From contig NZ_CP011058.1 of assembly GCF_000961095.1 (NCBI RefSeq), forward strand, positions 1,641,001-1,705,000: DNA of 64,000 bases, written 5' to 3'. This DNA comes from Paenibacillus beijingensis. Lineage in GTDB: Bacteria > Bacillota > Bacilli > Paenibacillales > Paenibacillaceae. Below the pieces are notes generated by a model, which saw only the letters and a program-made list of their open reading frames with translations, was not told the DNA's origin and did not search any database. This document shows, piece after piece, positions 51,710 through 60,409 of this stretch (positions are counted from its first letter, which is position 1; every line of letters begins with the position of its first letter). Position numbers and translations under genes: made by a program.

Positions 51710-51785
51710 TGGTGCTGATGAGAGGACTCGAACCACCGACCTACGCATTACGAGTGCGTTGCTCTACCACCTGAGCTACATCAGC
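51710..51785 (-). tRNA. tRNA-Thr (anticodon CGT)
   Basis: 76 nt on the minus strand. Acceptor GCTGATG / CATCAGC, discriminator A and encoded CCA; D arm GCTC..GAGC; anticodon arm CGCAC-CTCGTAA loop-GTGCG-like with anticodon CGT (reads ACG); T arm with GGTTCGAGTCC. Own promoter and terminator present, so it is transcribed alone. Confidence 0.95.
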
Positions 51786-51797
51786 ACAACGCTTATT

Positions 51798-51826
51798 ATA
51801 ATACACAGCGGCGGAAGCAAAGTCAA
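51798..51826 (-). promoter_or_regulatory. tRNA-Thr promoter
   Basis: Minus strand -35 TTGACT (51826-51821), 17-nt spacer, -10 TATTAT (51803-51798), 12 nt before the mature tRNA. Confidence 0.85.
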
Positions 51827-51969
51827 GCCTTTTCCGGCTGTTTTTTTGTTCCAAAATGGTGGTTTTTTGAGTCCCGGCCTACCAGTTCGTTTTGAATGGG
51901 CGCTCTTCGGGTAAAGATGGATGAGGCTGTCAGTCCTTACTATTACCGAAGTTACTGGAGGCGTTAAAG

Positions 51970-52404
51970 ATGCCCTACACAAAAATTTTGGTCGGTTATG
52001 ACGGCTCGGAGCAGTCGGTGCGGGCGCTGCGTTCGGCTCTGGAGCTGGCTTCTTACTGCAAATCGCTGATCGAAGTCGTTCATGTTTATAATATTACCCC
52101 GATCGTGATCGGTGATACGGTGGCGGGAATGCCATCGGCTGTGCAGGAATCGACCAAGCTGCAGGCGGAGACGGTTGCGGCGGAAGCCCGCACCATAATC
52201 GCATCCAGCACCGACACGCCGATTGATGTGTCCATTGTTGAAGGCGATCCCGGCAAAACGATTGTGAAGACCGCGCGCGAACGCGGGTCGGACCTGATTG
52301 TGGTCGGCAGCCACGGCAAAAACGGGATCAAGGAGCTGTTTATGGGCAGCGTCAGCCATTATGTGGGACAGCATGCTCCGATGCCGGTACTGATCGTGAA
52401 ATAG
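51970..52404 (+). CDS. Universal stress protein (UspA family)
   Basis: 144 residues. Seen: KILVGYDGSEQSVRALRSALELA at the N-terminus and the ATP-binding loop VVGSHGKNGIKELFMGSVSHYVGQHAPMPVLIV (G-2x-G-9x-G-S/T). GGAGG 8 nt before the ATG. Monocistronic with a shared terminator downstream. Confidence 0.93.
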   Translation: MPYTKILVGYDGSEQSVRALRSALELASYCKSLIEVVHVYNITPIVIGDTVAGMPSAVQESTKLQAETVAAEARTIIASSTDTPIDVSIVEGDPGKTIVKTARERGSDLIVVGSHGKNGIKELFMGSVSHYVGQHAPMPVLIVK

Positions 52405-52416
52405 CGCTTGCGCTGC

Positions 52417-52471
52417 AAAAAGAACCGGATCAACGTTTGCTTCCATCAGCCGGCGTGATCCGGTTCTTTTT
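52417..52471. terminator. Bidirectional terminator overlapping the kinase stop
   Basis: AAAAAGAACCGGATCA / TGATCCGGTTCTTTTT, 16-bp stem. The convergent kinase gene ends inside it (stop at 52446), so its last codons double as terminator arm. Confidence 0.88.
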
Positions 52472-54020
52472 GATGATGCGGCCCGTTTTGGTCCGTCAGC
52501 TGCGGGACGGGCGCGCTGTATTTCACGGGCAGACGCAGCGTGAAGACGCTGCCCTTTCCTTTTTCACTCTTGAGCTCAAGCTTTCCGCCGAGCAGTCTGG
52601 AAAGCTGCAGGCTGATGGACAAGCCCAGGCCCGTTCCGCCGTATTTCCGGGTGACGGCGCCGTCTTCCTGCTGAAACGCTTCGAAGATGAGGCTCTGCTT
52701 CTCTTTGTCGATGCCGATCCCGGTATCCTTGACCGAAAAGCCGACCCACTCCGGTTCCGCAGCCGTCACCGGCTGGATGTTTACGACAGGGCGTTCATTT
52801 CGTTGGAAGCGAAACTGCCCCCAGCCCCGTCCTTTGCCGCGCTGGGAATGCGCCGGCAGCGCCCCCTTTTCTTTCCGCTTATCGGCGAATACCGACAGTT
52901 CGACGCTGCCCTGCTCGGTGAATTTGAACGCGTTCGTGAGCAGATTGCGGACAATTTGGCTGGCGCGCAGCGCGTCCGTCTCGATCGTATGCGGAACGTC
53001 GGAATCGACCGCCACCTTGAACTGAACGCCGCTCCGCTCCGCGACGGGCATGAACTGGCATTGGATCGTGTGCACCAGCTCATGGGGAGAGGTCGGCTCC
53101 GGATTGACATCCATTTTCCCCGCCTCCACTTTCGACAAATCGAGGATGTCCTCGATCAAATGCAGCAGTTCATGACCGGCTGTATAAATAATGCCGGCAT
53201 GCCGTACATCTTCTTCGCCGTATTCCCGCTCCTCGTTCTCGCGGATGAGCTGCGAGATGAGCAGGATGCTGTTAAGCGGCGTCTTCAGCTCGTGAGACAT
53301 GTTGGCCAGAAATTCGGATTTGTAGCGGGAAGCCAGCATCAGCTGCCGGGCCTTCTCTTCCAGCTCCCGCTTCGCTTCCCGCAGCGCTTTCGTTTGGCGC
53401 CGCAAGATAAGATTCATATTTCTCATCTCTCCGAAGCGCAGCTGCTCCTTATGAAAATCCCGGATCATATAAACAAAGAATGCACTTAACACAAGTGCCG
53501 GCAGCAGCGTCAATCCTGCGATATGCTCCCAGTAATAACGAAACGGGATGACGCCCAGCAGCGAAATATTGAGACAGTTGAGCGTGTTGATCACGGCGAT
53601 GCTGGCCCCGGCCTGCCATAAAAACCGCAATTTCGATTTTTTAAGCACAACGTGCAGCAGCGCTCCTGCCAGTCCCAGTATCGCCATGTTAGCCACTCCC
53701 GCCCACGCGGCTTCGCCCACTCCAAAAAACAACCTTCCGAGCCCGATGCCGAGCCCGATAACAAATATGGTAGGGGCGCTGTTAAATACGAGCACCGCCA
53801 TAATGAGCGGGATGAAACGCAAGTCAAACAGCGCGTTGTCTGACAAACGCAGCCCGAACAGCATCGTGAGCCAGCCGGCGGCAATGAACATGACGATGGC
53901 GGCATATTCTTTGGCAGTGTCGCTCAAGCGGCTGAACATTGTTTTGTACCCGAGATTAAACAGATAGGCGAGCGCAATCAGCAAACAGATATTGTTGAAG
54001 AACACTTTGAAAAATGCCAT
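52446..54020 (-). CDS. 5TMR-LYT sensor histidine kinase
   Basis: 524 residues. N-terminal 5TM LYT-type domain (about 1-190; FNLGYKTMFSRL, FDLRFIPLIMAVLVFNSAPTIFVIGLGIGLGRL), a coiled coil (about 205-235), HisKA with ANMSHELKTPLNSI, and HATPase_c (NLLTNAFKFTEQG, DTGIGIDKEKQ, GGTGLGLSI). An insertion between N and G1 boxes (about 395-425) is Arg/Gln rich. No response regulator adjacent. Its ribosome binding site is part of tandem cassette copy D. Confidence 0.9.
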   Translation of the reverse strand: MAFFKVFFNNICLLIALAYLFNLGYKTMFSRLSDTAKEYAAIVMFIAAGWLTMLFGLRLSDNALFDLRFIPLIMAVLVFNSAPTIFVIGLGIGLGRLFFGVGEAAWAGVANMAILGLAGALLHVVLKKSKLRFLWQAGASIAVINTLNCLNISLLGVIPFRYYWEHIAGLTLLPALVLSAFFVYMIRDFHKEQLRFGEMRNMNLILRRQTKALREAKRELEEKARQLMLASRYKSEFLANMSHELKTPLNSILLISQLIRENEEREYGEEDVRHAGIIYTAGHELLHLIEDILDLSKVEAGKMDVNPEPTSPHELVHTIQCQFMPVAERSGVQFKVAVDSDVPHTIETDALRASQIVRNLLTNAFKFTEQGSVELSVFADKRKEKGALPAHSQRGKGRGWGQFRFQRNERPVVNIQPVTAAEPEWVGFSVKDTGIGIDKEKQSLIFEAFQQEDGAVTRKYGGTGLGLSISLQLSRLLGGKLELKSEKGKGSVFTLRLPVKYSAPVPQLTDQNGPHHQKEPDHAG

Positions 54021-54025
54021 GTAAT

Positions 54026-54118
54026 CCTCCTAAAGGTTTTGCCGAAGGCAAAACCACTTCGTAAGCATAAGCTAAGGTTTTGCCGGAGTCAAAACCACAT
54101 CGTAAGCATAAGCTAAGG
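54026..54118 (-). repeat. Hairpin-RBS cassette, copy D (two units in tandem)
   Basis: Minus strand: TTAGCTTATGCTTACGATGT with hairpin GGTTTTGACTCCGGCAAAACC (54096-54076), then a second TTAGCTTATGCTTACGAAGT with GGTTTTGCC-TTC-GGCAAAACC (54055-54035), TTT, AGGAGG (54031-54026), then the kinase ATG. Only the gene-proximal unit carries the ribosome binding site; its stem is perfect, while the distal one has a mismatch. Confidence 0.85.
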
Positions 54119-54252
54119 CGTATATGGACCATTCGTATTCGTGTACAACGCATATCGTCTACTCTATTTTACGATAGAATGCCGTTTCAATCACCACCGG
54201 GCGAATGCCCGCATATGGTGCTAGTAAATGGACTACAGGAGGACGATGATCG

Positions 54253-54573
54253 ATGGCTGAGCAGCAATACCCGGCTCCCCCCGCAAACGGACTGTTTCCG
54301 GCCGTTCTGTATAAAGCCGCGGAGAACCACGGCGGACGGATCATGGATATCCGCAGCAAAATGGCCGACGTCTGCATGCGCCACAAACACCGGCATATCC
54401 GCGTGCAAACGGTGGACGGCCATATATATGAAGGCTCCATCCTGCACGCCGACCGCTGCTTCATTTATTTGCAATGCACCGCGCGCGGCAGCCGCGCTTT
54501 CTTCGGCCCTTATAACGCGATTATTCCGCTCGTGCTTTACGAGCTGCTGGTCATTACGCTGCTCAGTACGTAG
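54253..54573 (+). CDS. Hypothetical protein, 106 residues
   Basis: Seen: a Pro-rich start, a central segment MADVCMRHKHRHIRVQTVDGHIYEGSILHADRCFIYLQC resembling a small beta barrel, and a hydrophobic C-terminus NAIIPLVLYELLVITLL. AGGAGG 10 nt upstream. The pattern (short Sm-like barrel) recalls small Bacillales spore or envelope proteins, but I do not recognise it. Its 3' end overlaps the convergent kinase gene by 37 nt. Confidence 0.65.
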   Translation: MAEQQYPAPPANGLFPAVLYKAAENHGGRIMDIRSKMADVCMRHKHRHIRVQTVDGHIYEGSILHADRCFIYLQCTARGSRAFFGPYNAIIPLVLYELLVITLLST

Positions 54574-55436
54574 TTGTCGCTGCCGGCAGCCTGATCCGGC
54601 GGAAGCTCTTCAAGCAGTCGATCAAGCTCCACGGCGCATTCGGCAGCGCTCCGGTACCCCGATTCATCTTCGGTGAGCAGCTTCCGGATCACCCGAGCGA
54701 TCTCCGGAAACAGCTCAAGCTCCTCCTCCCAGCTGCGGGAAGGAGCGTCCTCTGGCGGCTTATAGCCGGAGTAGAGAAGAAACAGCAGCAAATGTCCGGA
54801 CCCGTGCAGATCGCTCGCCGGATAAGGTCTTCGCATCCGTTGCTTGAGCGAGCCCCCGGCATCTTCCGGCTTGTCCTGCTTAGCGGCCGGGTCGTCCGCA
54901 CGTTCCTCCCCGATCGGACAAGCCAACCCGAAATCAATTAACGTAATTCCCGCCGCCCCCATCATAACGTTAGGAAGCCGGACGTCCCGGTGTACATACC
55001 CGGCTTCATGCAAGCCGCTCAGCGTCTGCATCAACTGCCGCAGCACAACCAGCGCCTCCCGCTGTCCGAATACTTCTCCCTTGTCCATGATCAGCCGCTC
55101 CAGATCGTTGCCCTGCACGAGCTCTGTCACGAGCGCTTCCCGCCGTCCACAACGAAAATAATCGAGCCGCTGCGGAATGCCTGGCAGAAGGAGCCTGCAC
55201 ATGATTTCATCCTCTCGCCGCAGCAGATGAATGCCGAACCGGCCCTTACTCGGCTTGTTAAGCTTGAGCATCACTTGCCGGCCGCCGCTGTCGCGGGCGG
55301 CATACGCCTGTCCATAGCTGCCCATCCCCAGAAAGCGCTCAATCCGGTAACGTTCCGCAATCGTTTTTCCTTCCCGAAGAGGGTAATCCAGCCACGTTTG
55401 CCTCACATTCCGTATCCATGTCCCGATTCCAGCCAT
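54537..55436 (-). CDS. Serine/threonine protein kinase, small cytosolic
   Basis: 299 residues. Seen: glycine loop FLGMGSYGQAYAA, VMLKLNK (Lys), YVHRDVRLPNVMM (HRD plus Asn), LIDFGLACP (DFG), ASDLHGSGHLLLFLL (APE-region analogue), and a C-terminal lobe. No membrane helix or PASTA repeats, so it is not PrkC. Closest in layout to Bacillus YabT/YbdM-like Hanks kinases. The HRD reads R-x-x-N with Arg in place of the usual Lys (HRDVRLPN). Confidence 0.88.
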   Translation of the reverse strand: MAGIGTWIRNVRQTWLDYPLREGKTIAERYRIERFLGMGSYGQAYAARDSGGRQVMLKLNKPSKGRFGIHLLRREDEIMCRLLLPGIPQRLDYFRCGRREALVTELVQGNDLERLIMDKGEVFGQREALVVLRQLMQTLSGLHEAGYVHRDVRLPNVMMGAAGITLIDFGLACPIGEERADDPAAKQDKPEDAGGSLKQRMRRPYPASDLHGSGHLLLFLLYSGYKPPEDAPSRSWEEELELFPEIARVIRKLLTEDESGYRSAAECAVELDRLLEELPPDQAAGSDNYVLSSVMTSSS

Positions 55437-55582
55437 GACATACCCTCCGTTCTTTGCTTCATTCTTTTACGGGTGCCGGCAGCATTCGTTTCGAAAGCGT
55501 TTCGCGAAAAGTGAAACTAATTACCCGCTTGGACGTATAAAGAAGCAGCAAGCAAAAGTCGAAAGGAACGGAGGTGGAATTG

Positions 55583-55771
55583 ATGCTCAAACATCTCATC
55601 AAAAAACTTCTTCATTCCGCGACAGGCCGTCACCATTCCCATAACCATTACAGCAGCAGCGATTACAAGCACCATCGTCGTCCGGGATCGTACCCGCCCC
55701 CGCGCAAAGGAAGCGGATACTACGGTTCATCCCGTTACAAACGCAGAAGCAGCAGCAGCTATTCCAGTTAA
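55583..55771 (+). CDS. Small His/Ser/Tyr-rich basic protein
   Basis: 62 residues from the ATG at 55583 (GGAGGTG 6 nt upstream); a GTG three codons earlier overlaps that site. N-terminal amphipathic MLKHLIKKLLHS, then low-complexity HHSHNHYSSSDYKHHRRPGSYPPPRKGSGYYGSSRYKRRSSSSY. Composition is that of spore-coat or crust-like small proteins; inference only. Confidence 0.6.
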   Translation: MLKHLIKKLLHSATGRHHSHNHYSSSDYKHHRRPGSYPPPRKGSGYYGSSRYKRRSSSSYSS

Positions 55772-55803
55772 TCGACTCTGCACGAAGCTCATAGGAGAAC
55801 AAA

Positions 55804-55835
55804 GTGAGACCGCCTCCCACTGCAGGCGGTCTCAC
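55804..55835. terminator. Hairpin after the 62-residue gene
   Basis: GTGAGACCGCCT / AGGCGGTCTCAC, 12-bp perfect stem 30 nt after the stop; almost no U-tract (CUUCGG), so it may stabilise the 3' end. Confidence 0.5.
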
Positions 55836-56020
55836 TTCGGTGCGCTTGCCAAAAGCTGCAGTTACCAAACGGTTGGCAAAGCAATCAGCTGCTTGACGTC
55901 TCTTTCATATTCCGTAATAACGTTTAATATACACTATCTAATCCTACTATTTATCCTTTTCAATTTTCACTCGGTGCATGAAGCGATCGTCCGAACCGTC
56001 CGATCAGGAGGTGAAGATCA

Positions 56021-56239
56021 ATGATGAACATCATCCGATTCAAAAACCGGTCCGTTCCCGTCTATTATACGCCCGGACAAGAAAGCTCGCTTAAGATGCT
56101 GCCGGAAAAACTGTACGAGATGGAAATGGACTTTGAGTTCCGCAAAAGATGGAAGCGAATCAAGTCGGTGGAAATGGTGCGCGATGTCGCTATTTTTCAA
56201 TACAACGACGGAACGAAGCTGTACCTTGAAGTTGGCTAA
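56021..56239 (+). CDS. Hypothetical protein, 72 residues
   Basis: Soluble, one MEMDFEFRKRWKRIKSVEMVRDVAIFQYNDGTKLYLEV-type alpha-beta C-terminus; no motif recognised. CAGGAGGTG 7 nt upstream supports the start. Followed by its own terminator. Confidence 0.6.
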   Translation: MMNIIRFKNRSVPVYYTPGQESSLKMLPEKLYEMEMDFEFRKRWKRIKSVEMVRDVAIFQYNDGTKLYLEVG

Positions 56240-56289
56240 ACCGTCAACGGTCCCCGCTTAACGGGTCGGCCAACATGAAACGAAAACAG

Positions 56290-56320
56290 ACGCGAAGCAT
56301 GGGCTGCCTCGCGTTTTTTT
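56290..56320 (+). terminator. Terminator after the 72-residue gene
   Basis: ACGCGA.GC / GC.TCGCGT followed by T7. Confidence 0.8.
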
Positions 56321-56371
56321 CTTTTATTATGCCCGGGCAGTCCCGGATCGCGCTTCCGGACCGCCGGCTAT

Positions 56372-57148
56372 TCAAGAGACGGACACAACGTTTAACGGAT
56401 AGCCTTCTTCGATATAAATGCCGGCTTCGTATTCGTCGAGCCGGTTGTCCGTAATGATCTCGTCGAACGAATCGAGGCTGGCGAAGATCGCGAGCGAGTT
56501 GTAGCTGAATTTGGCGGCATCGACAAGCAGGACGCTTTTGGCGGCCGCGTTCATGGCGGTCTGGCGCGCGCCGACGAGCATCGGCGACCAGGCCATGGCG
56601 CCTTTGGCATGGGATACGGCCTCGCATGTCAGAAACGCCACGTCAACCGTCAACGAACTAAGCATTTTCTCCGCATAAATGCCGTCGAGACTGTACGCCC
56701 ACTTGCTCAGCCTGCCCCCCGTGCAGTAGACATCGAAGGTGCCGAAGCGGTCTTCGTTCGAGAGCAGCAGCGCGGTATGCAGATCGCGGGTAATGATTTT
56801 CAGCCCCTTGAACCTCTCGAGCTCCTCCACCATGGCCGCGACCGTCGTGCCGGCGTCCAGAATGACGCTCATCCCGTCCTGGATATGCTTGACCGCCTCT
56901 CTGGCGATTGCCATCTTCTCCGCTTTATGCTCATTCGCGCGCTGATCGTAGTTGGCGCCCATAAATCGTTTGACCTTGATCGCGCCGCCATGGGAGCGCT
57001 GGACTTTGCCTTCGGATTGGAGCAGATCCAAATCGCGGCGTATTGTCATTTGCGATACGTTGAACTTCTCCGCAAGTTCAATAATCGTAACTTGGCGCTT
57101 CAGTTCGAGCAGCTTCATTATTTCATGACGTCGCGTCCCCGTAAGCAT
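56372..57148 (-). CDS. DeoR-family transcriptional regulator
   Basis: 258 residues from the ATG at 57148 (GGAGG 9 nt upstream). Seen: N-terminal winged helix RRHEIMKLLELKRQVTIIELAEKFNVSQMTIRRDLDLLQSEGKVQRSHGGA and a C-terminal sugar-isomerase-like sensor domain with DAGTTVAAMVEEL and VLLVDAAKFS. The sensor usually binds a phosphorylated sugar. It is divergent from the catabolic operon at 57421, so it is the likely repressor of that operon. Confidence 0.92.
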   Translation of the reverse strand: MLTGTRRHEIMKLLELKRQVTIIELAEKFNVSQMTIRRDLDLLQSEGKVQRSHGGAIKVKRFMGANYDQRANEHKAEKMAIAREAVKHIQDGMSVILDAGTTVAAMVEELERFKGLKIITRDLHTALLLSNEDRFGTFDVYCTGGRLSKWAYSLDGIYAEKMLSSLTVDVAFLTCEAVSHAKGAMAWSPMLVGARQTAMNAAAKSVLLVDAAKFSYNSLAIFASLDSFDEIITDNRLDEYEAGIYIEEGYPLNVVSVS

Positions 57149-57251
57149 AAGGTGATTCCTCCCCGAAACTTGCTTTGTATGGTTGCAATTATATCGTTCC
57201 CAGGCCGTCGTTGTCACTACGAACTCATTCCATAATTTTGTTAAAACGCAC

Positions 57252-57280
57252 TATACAAACTTTCGTTTGTGTGATATAAG
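57252..57280 (+). promoter_or_regulatory. Operon promoter with operator in its spacer
   Basis: -35 TATACA (57252-57257), 17-nt spacer, -10 TATAAG (57275-57280). The spacer holds inverted repeat ACAAAC-TTTC-GTTTGT (57255-57270), placed to block RNA polymerase; the DeoR protein is the candidate binder. Confidence 0.6.
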
Positions 57281-57420
57281 TAAAACATATTGATAGTTTT
57301 ATGTTCATTTGGTGTTAGAAATTGTGACTCATTACACAGGAACAGCATTGGTTTACCCCCTTTTTTTCTTCGTTCGGCTATCGGATTTTACATTCATATA
57401 TTTCATGTGAGGTGAGGTTC

Positions 57421-58224
57421 ATGGGATTCAGATATACCGGGAATGCCTACGATCGCCGCTTTCTGCCCCGGTTGACGACGAAAGAAATTGAAGCGATGCC
57501 GAAAGATGAAGTCTTAATCGTTCTGCCTGTCGGCGCCATCGAACAGCACGGGCCCCATATGCCCGTCTACACGGATACGCTGCTTGGAGAAGCGTTGATG
57601 GCACAGGCGTTCGAACACCTTCCCGAAGAAGCTCCGATCTGGCTGCTTCCCTCCGTCAATTATGGCAAAAGCACCGAACACGCGGCGTATCCCGGAACGA
57701 TCACGCTGTCGGCCCAGACGCTCATGATGGTCCTGCAGGATATCGCCGCCTCTCTCGCTCGCAGCGGATTCAAGAAGCTGCTGCTCTTCAACACCCACGG
57801 CGGCAACGCCGATCTTCTCGGCATGATGGCCAGAGAAATCCGCATCGCGACCGGCCTTGCCGTCTACCGGCTTGACCCGGGCTCGGTCCGCTACAGCGAT
57901 TCATTCACGGACGATGACGAGAAAGCAAGCGGCATTCATGCCGGAGACGTGGAAACGTCCCTGGTGATGGCCGTCTGTCCGGACTGGGTCCACCCCGAAT
58001 TGGCGCTGCGCGAGATGCCGCAATTTCCTCAGTCGCCCTCGTTCTCTTTCCGCTCCAAATCGTTCGCCTGGATCATGAGCGACATCTCCCGCAGCGGGAT
58101 CGCCGGCGACGCAACGAAAGCAAACCCTGAAAGAGGCAAGGAGATGCTCGAAAAAGCAGGCCCGCTGCTTGCCGAAGCGTTAATGGAAATCGCGGCGTTC
58201 GATATGAGATCGCTGCAACAATAA
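57421..58224 (+). CDS. Creatininase-family amidohydrolase
   Basis: 267 residues from the ATG at 57421 (GAGGTG 6 nt upstream). Seen: VLPVGAIEQHGPHMPVYTDTLLGE (Glu/His/Asp metal ligands), NYGKSTEHAAYPGTITLS, LLFNTHGGNADLLG and GIHAGDVETSLVM. The family opens cyclic or linear amides (creatinine, formamidopyrimidines as in ArfB). First gene of a six-plus gene operon; the ring amide is probably its substrate. Confidence 0.9.
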   Translation: MGFRYTGNAYDRRFLPRLTTKEIEAMPKDEVLIVLPVGAIEQHGPHMPVYTDTLLGEALMAQAFEHLPEEAPIWLLPSVNYGKSTEHAAYPGTITLSAQTLMMVLQDIAASLARSGFKKLLLFNTHGGNADLLGMMAREIRIATGLAVYRLDPGSVRYSDSFTDDDEKASGIHAGDVETSLVMAVCPDWVHPELALREMPQFPQSPSFSFRSKSFAWIMSDISRSGIAGDATKANPERGKEMLEKAGPLLAEALMEIAAFDMRSLQQ

Positions 58225-58246
58225 CAGAGCGGAGGTGCGTCAGCGC

Positions 58247-59020
58247 ATGGAAGCAGCTATGAGCACAAAAGAATGGGTGCGGATGGAGAGGCTGTCCAAG
58301 GTGTACCCGAACGGAACCGTCGCCGTCCAGGATGTCAACCTCTCGATTCGCGAAGGCGAATTTCTCTCTTTCGTCGGCCCGTCGGGCTGCGGGAAATCGA
58401 CGATCTTCAAGATGATTACCGGTCTCTCCGAACCGACGGGAGGATCGCTCGAGGTTATGGGCACTTCTCCCAAGCAGGCCCGCAAGCAAAGCGACACGGC
58501 GTTCGTCTTCCAGGATCATACGCTTCTGCCGTGGAGCTCCGTCATCGATAATGTGGCGCTCCCCTTGGCGCTTCGCGGAATCTCGCGCAAGGAGCGCAGG
58601 CAAGAGGCGGAACGCGTGTTGGAACTGGTCGGATTGAAGGATCATACGAAGTCGATGCCGCGGCAGCTGTCAGGGGGCATGAAGATGCGGGCTTCGATCG
58701 CCCGGGCTCTCGTCTCGAAGCCGAAGCTGCTTCTAATGGACGAACCTTTCGGAGCGCTGGACGAAATTACCCGGCAGACGCTTCAGCTTGAGCTTCTCGA
58801 TCTGTGGCACCGCGACAGAGAGATGACCATCTTGTTCGTCACGCATAACGTATTCGAGGCCGTGTTTCTTTCCACCCGGATCGCGGTCATGACGCCCCGG
58901 CCGGGAAAGGTGGCCGCGATGATCGACGTCCCGGTGCCTTTTCCCCGCGACGAAACGTTCCGCACCACACCGGAATTCGGGCAAATTGTCCGCTCCGTAT
59001 CGGAAGCGCTGAAGCATTGA
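58247..59020 (+). CDS. ABC transporter ATPase, nitrate/sulfonate/taurine (SsuB/TauB) type
   Basis: 257 residues. Seen: Walker A GPSGCGKST, Q-loop FVFQDHTLLPWSSV, signature LSGGMKMRASIARAL, Walker B LLLMDEPFGALD, and H-loop FVTHNVFEAVFL. Pairs with the permease at 60406 and the binding protein at 62732, though an oxidase gene is placed between. Confidence 0.92.
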   Translation: MEAAMSTKEWVRMERLSKVYPNGTVAVQDVNLSIREGEFLSFVGPSGCGKSTIFKMITGLSEPTGGSLEVMGTSPKQARKQSDTAFVFQDHTLLPWSSVIDNVALPLALRGISRKERRQEAERVLELVGLKDHTKSMPRQLSGGMKMRASIARALVSKPKLLLMDEPFGALDEITRQTLQLELLDLWHRDREMTILFVTHNVFEAVFLSTRIAVMTPRPGKVAAMIDVPVPFPRDETFRTTPEFGQIVRSVSEALKH

Positions 59021-59053
59021 AACGCCGAATGAAGCTGGGAGGTTGATTCGCTA

Positions 59054-60409
59054 ATGACGGTTGACTGGACGAAAGAAATGCTGGACGTCGTCGGGGAGGA
59101 GCATCTGCTCCTAAGCCCCGATCAGCGGGATAAGCTGTCCAAAGATTATTACTGGTACTCGCCGGTGCTGGAGCCGCTGCTGCGCGACAAACGGGCGGAC
59201 GGAATCGTACTGGCGGAGTCGGAAGAGCAGGTCGCACAGGTGCTTGCCGCCGCTTACCGCAGCAATATTCCGGTCACGACCCGGGGAGCGGGAACGGGCA
59301 ATTACGGACAGGCGGTTCCGCTCGAGGGCGGCATCGTGCTGGATCTAAGCCGGATGGACAAGGTGCTGGAAGTGACGGATGCGTACGCCCGCGTTCAGGC
59401 CGGCGTCCGGCTCGGGGCGCTGGAGAAGCTGCTGCGGGGGCAAGGAAGCGAGCTGCGGATTTATCCCAGCACGTTCATGAAGGCGACGGTCGGCGGATTC
59501 GTTTGCGGCGGCTCCGGAGGGATCGGCTCGATTACATGGGGCAATCTGTGGGACGGCAACGTGCTGGAGGCCGTCGTGTACACACTGGAGGAGACGCCCC
59601 GCAGGCTCGTCGTACGCGGGCCGGAGCTCATCGCTTACATTCATAATTACGGCACGAACGGCGTTCTGACGGAGCTGACCATTCCGGTCTCTTCCAGCGT
59701 CCCCTGGAGACAGACCGTCGCGCAATTCGACGATTTCGAATCGGCTTGCCGCTTCTCCCATGCGGTAGCGACCGACGACTCCATCCGCAAACGGCTGGTC
59801 GCACCGGTCGAATGGCCGATCCCTTCCTTTTTCAAACCGATCGTCAAACAGCTGGAGTCCGGCGCAAGCGCATGCCTGCTCGAAACCGAAGAAGGGACCG
59901 AGGACGCGCTTGCCGCCCATGCCGCATCGTTTAACGGCCGGATCGGTTACGTCATTCCTTACGAACAATACCGCAAAACGATCGGGCTGTCCGACTTTAC
60001 GTGGAACCATACCACTTTATGGGCTTTGAAGACAGACCCTTCGCTCACCTATTTGCAAGCCGGGTTTCATCCGGTCGACTTCCTCGGGCAAATCGGCCAA
60101 ATCAAGGAAAAATTCGGCGACGAAGTGCTGATGCATTTGGAATTTATGCGTTCGGGCGGCGTCGTCGTGCCCGCAGCGCTTCCGATCGTCCGCTATACGA
60201 CTCATGAGCGTCTGTACGAGATTATCGGCTATTTCCGTTCGATCGGCGTCAGCATCAACGATCCCCATACGTGGATGCTCGAGATGGGAGGGCGCGGACA
60301 GCTGGAGGCGATGCTCGCGGCCAAACGGTCCAACGATCCGCGGGGGCTTCTTAACCCGGGCAAGCTGAATACTCCGGTAACAGAACCGATAAGGAGCGAT
60401 GAACCATGA
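59054..60409 (+). CDS. FAD-linked oxidase (PCMH/GlcD type)
   Basis: 451 residues. Seen: PCMH FAD-binding domain with VTTRGAGTGNYGQAVPLEGGIVLDLSRM, then VGGFVCGGSGGIGSITWG and NYGTNGVLTELTIPV, and a C-terminal cap with a family-like LLNPGKLN end. GGGAGG 8 nt upstream. Acts as a 2-hydroxy-acid or similar dehydrogenase/oxidase; stop overlaps the next ATG, so it is coupled to the permease. Confidence 0.9.
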   Translation: MTVDWTKEMLDVVGEEHLLLSPDQRDKLSKDYYWYSPVLEPLLRDKRADGIVLAESEEQVAQVLAAAYRSNIPVTTRGAGTGNYGQAVPLEGGIVLDLSRMDKVLEVTDAYARVQAGVRLGALEKLLRGQGSELRIYPSTFMKATVGGFVCGGSGGIGSITWGNLWDGNVLEAVVYTLEETPRRLVVRGPELIAYIHNYGTNGVLTELTIPVSSSVPWRQTVAQFDDFESACRFSHAVATDDSIRKRLVAPVEWPIPSFFKPIVKQLESGASACLLETEEGTEDALAAHAASFNGRIGYVIPYEQYRKTIGLSDFTWNHTTLWALKTDPSLTYLQAGFHPVDFLGQIGQIKEKFGDEVLMHLEFMRSGGVVVPAALPIVRYTTHERLYEIIGYFRSIGVSINDPHTWMLEMGGRGQLEAMLAAKRSNDPRGLLNPGKLNTPVTEPIRSDEP

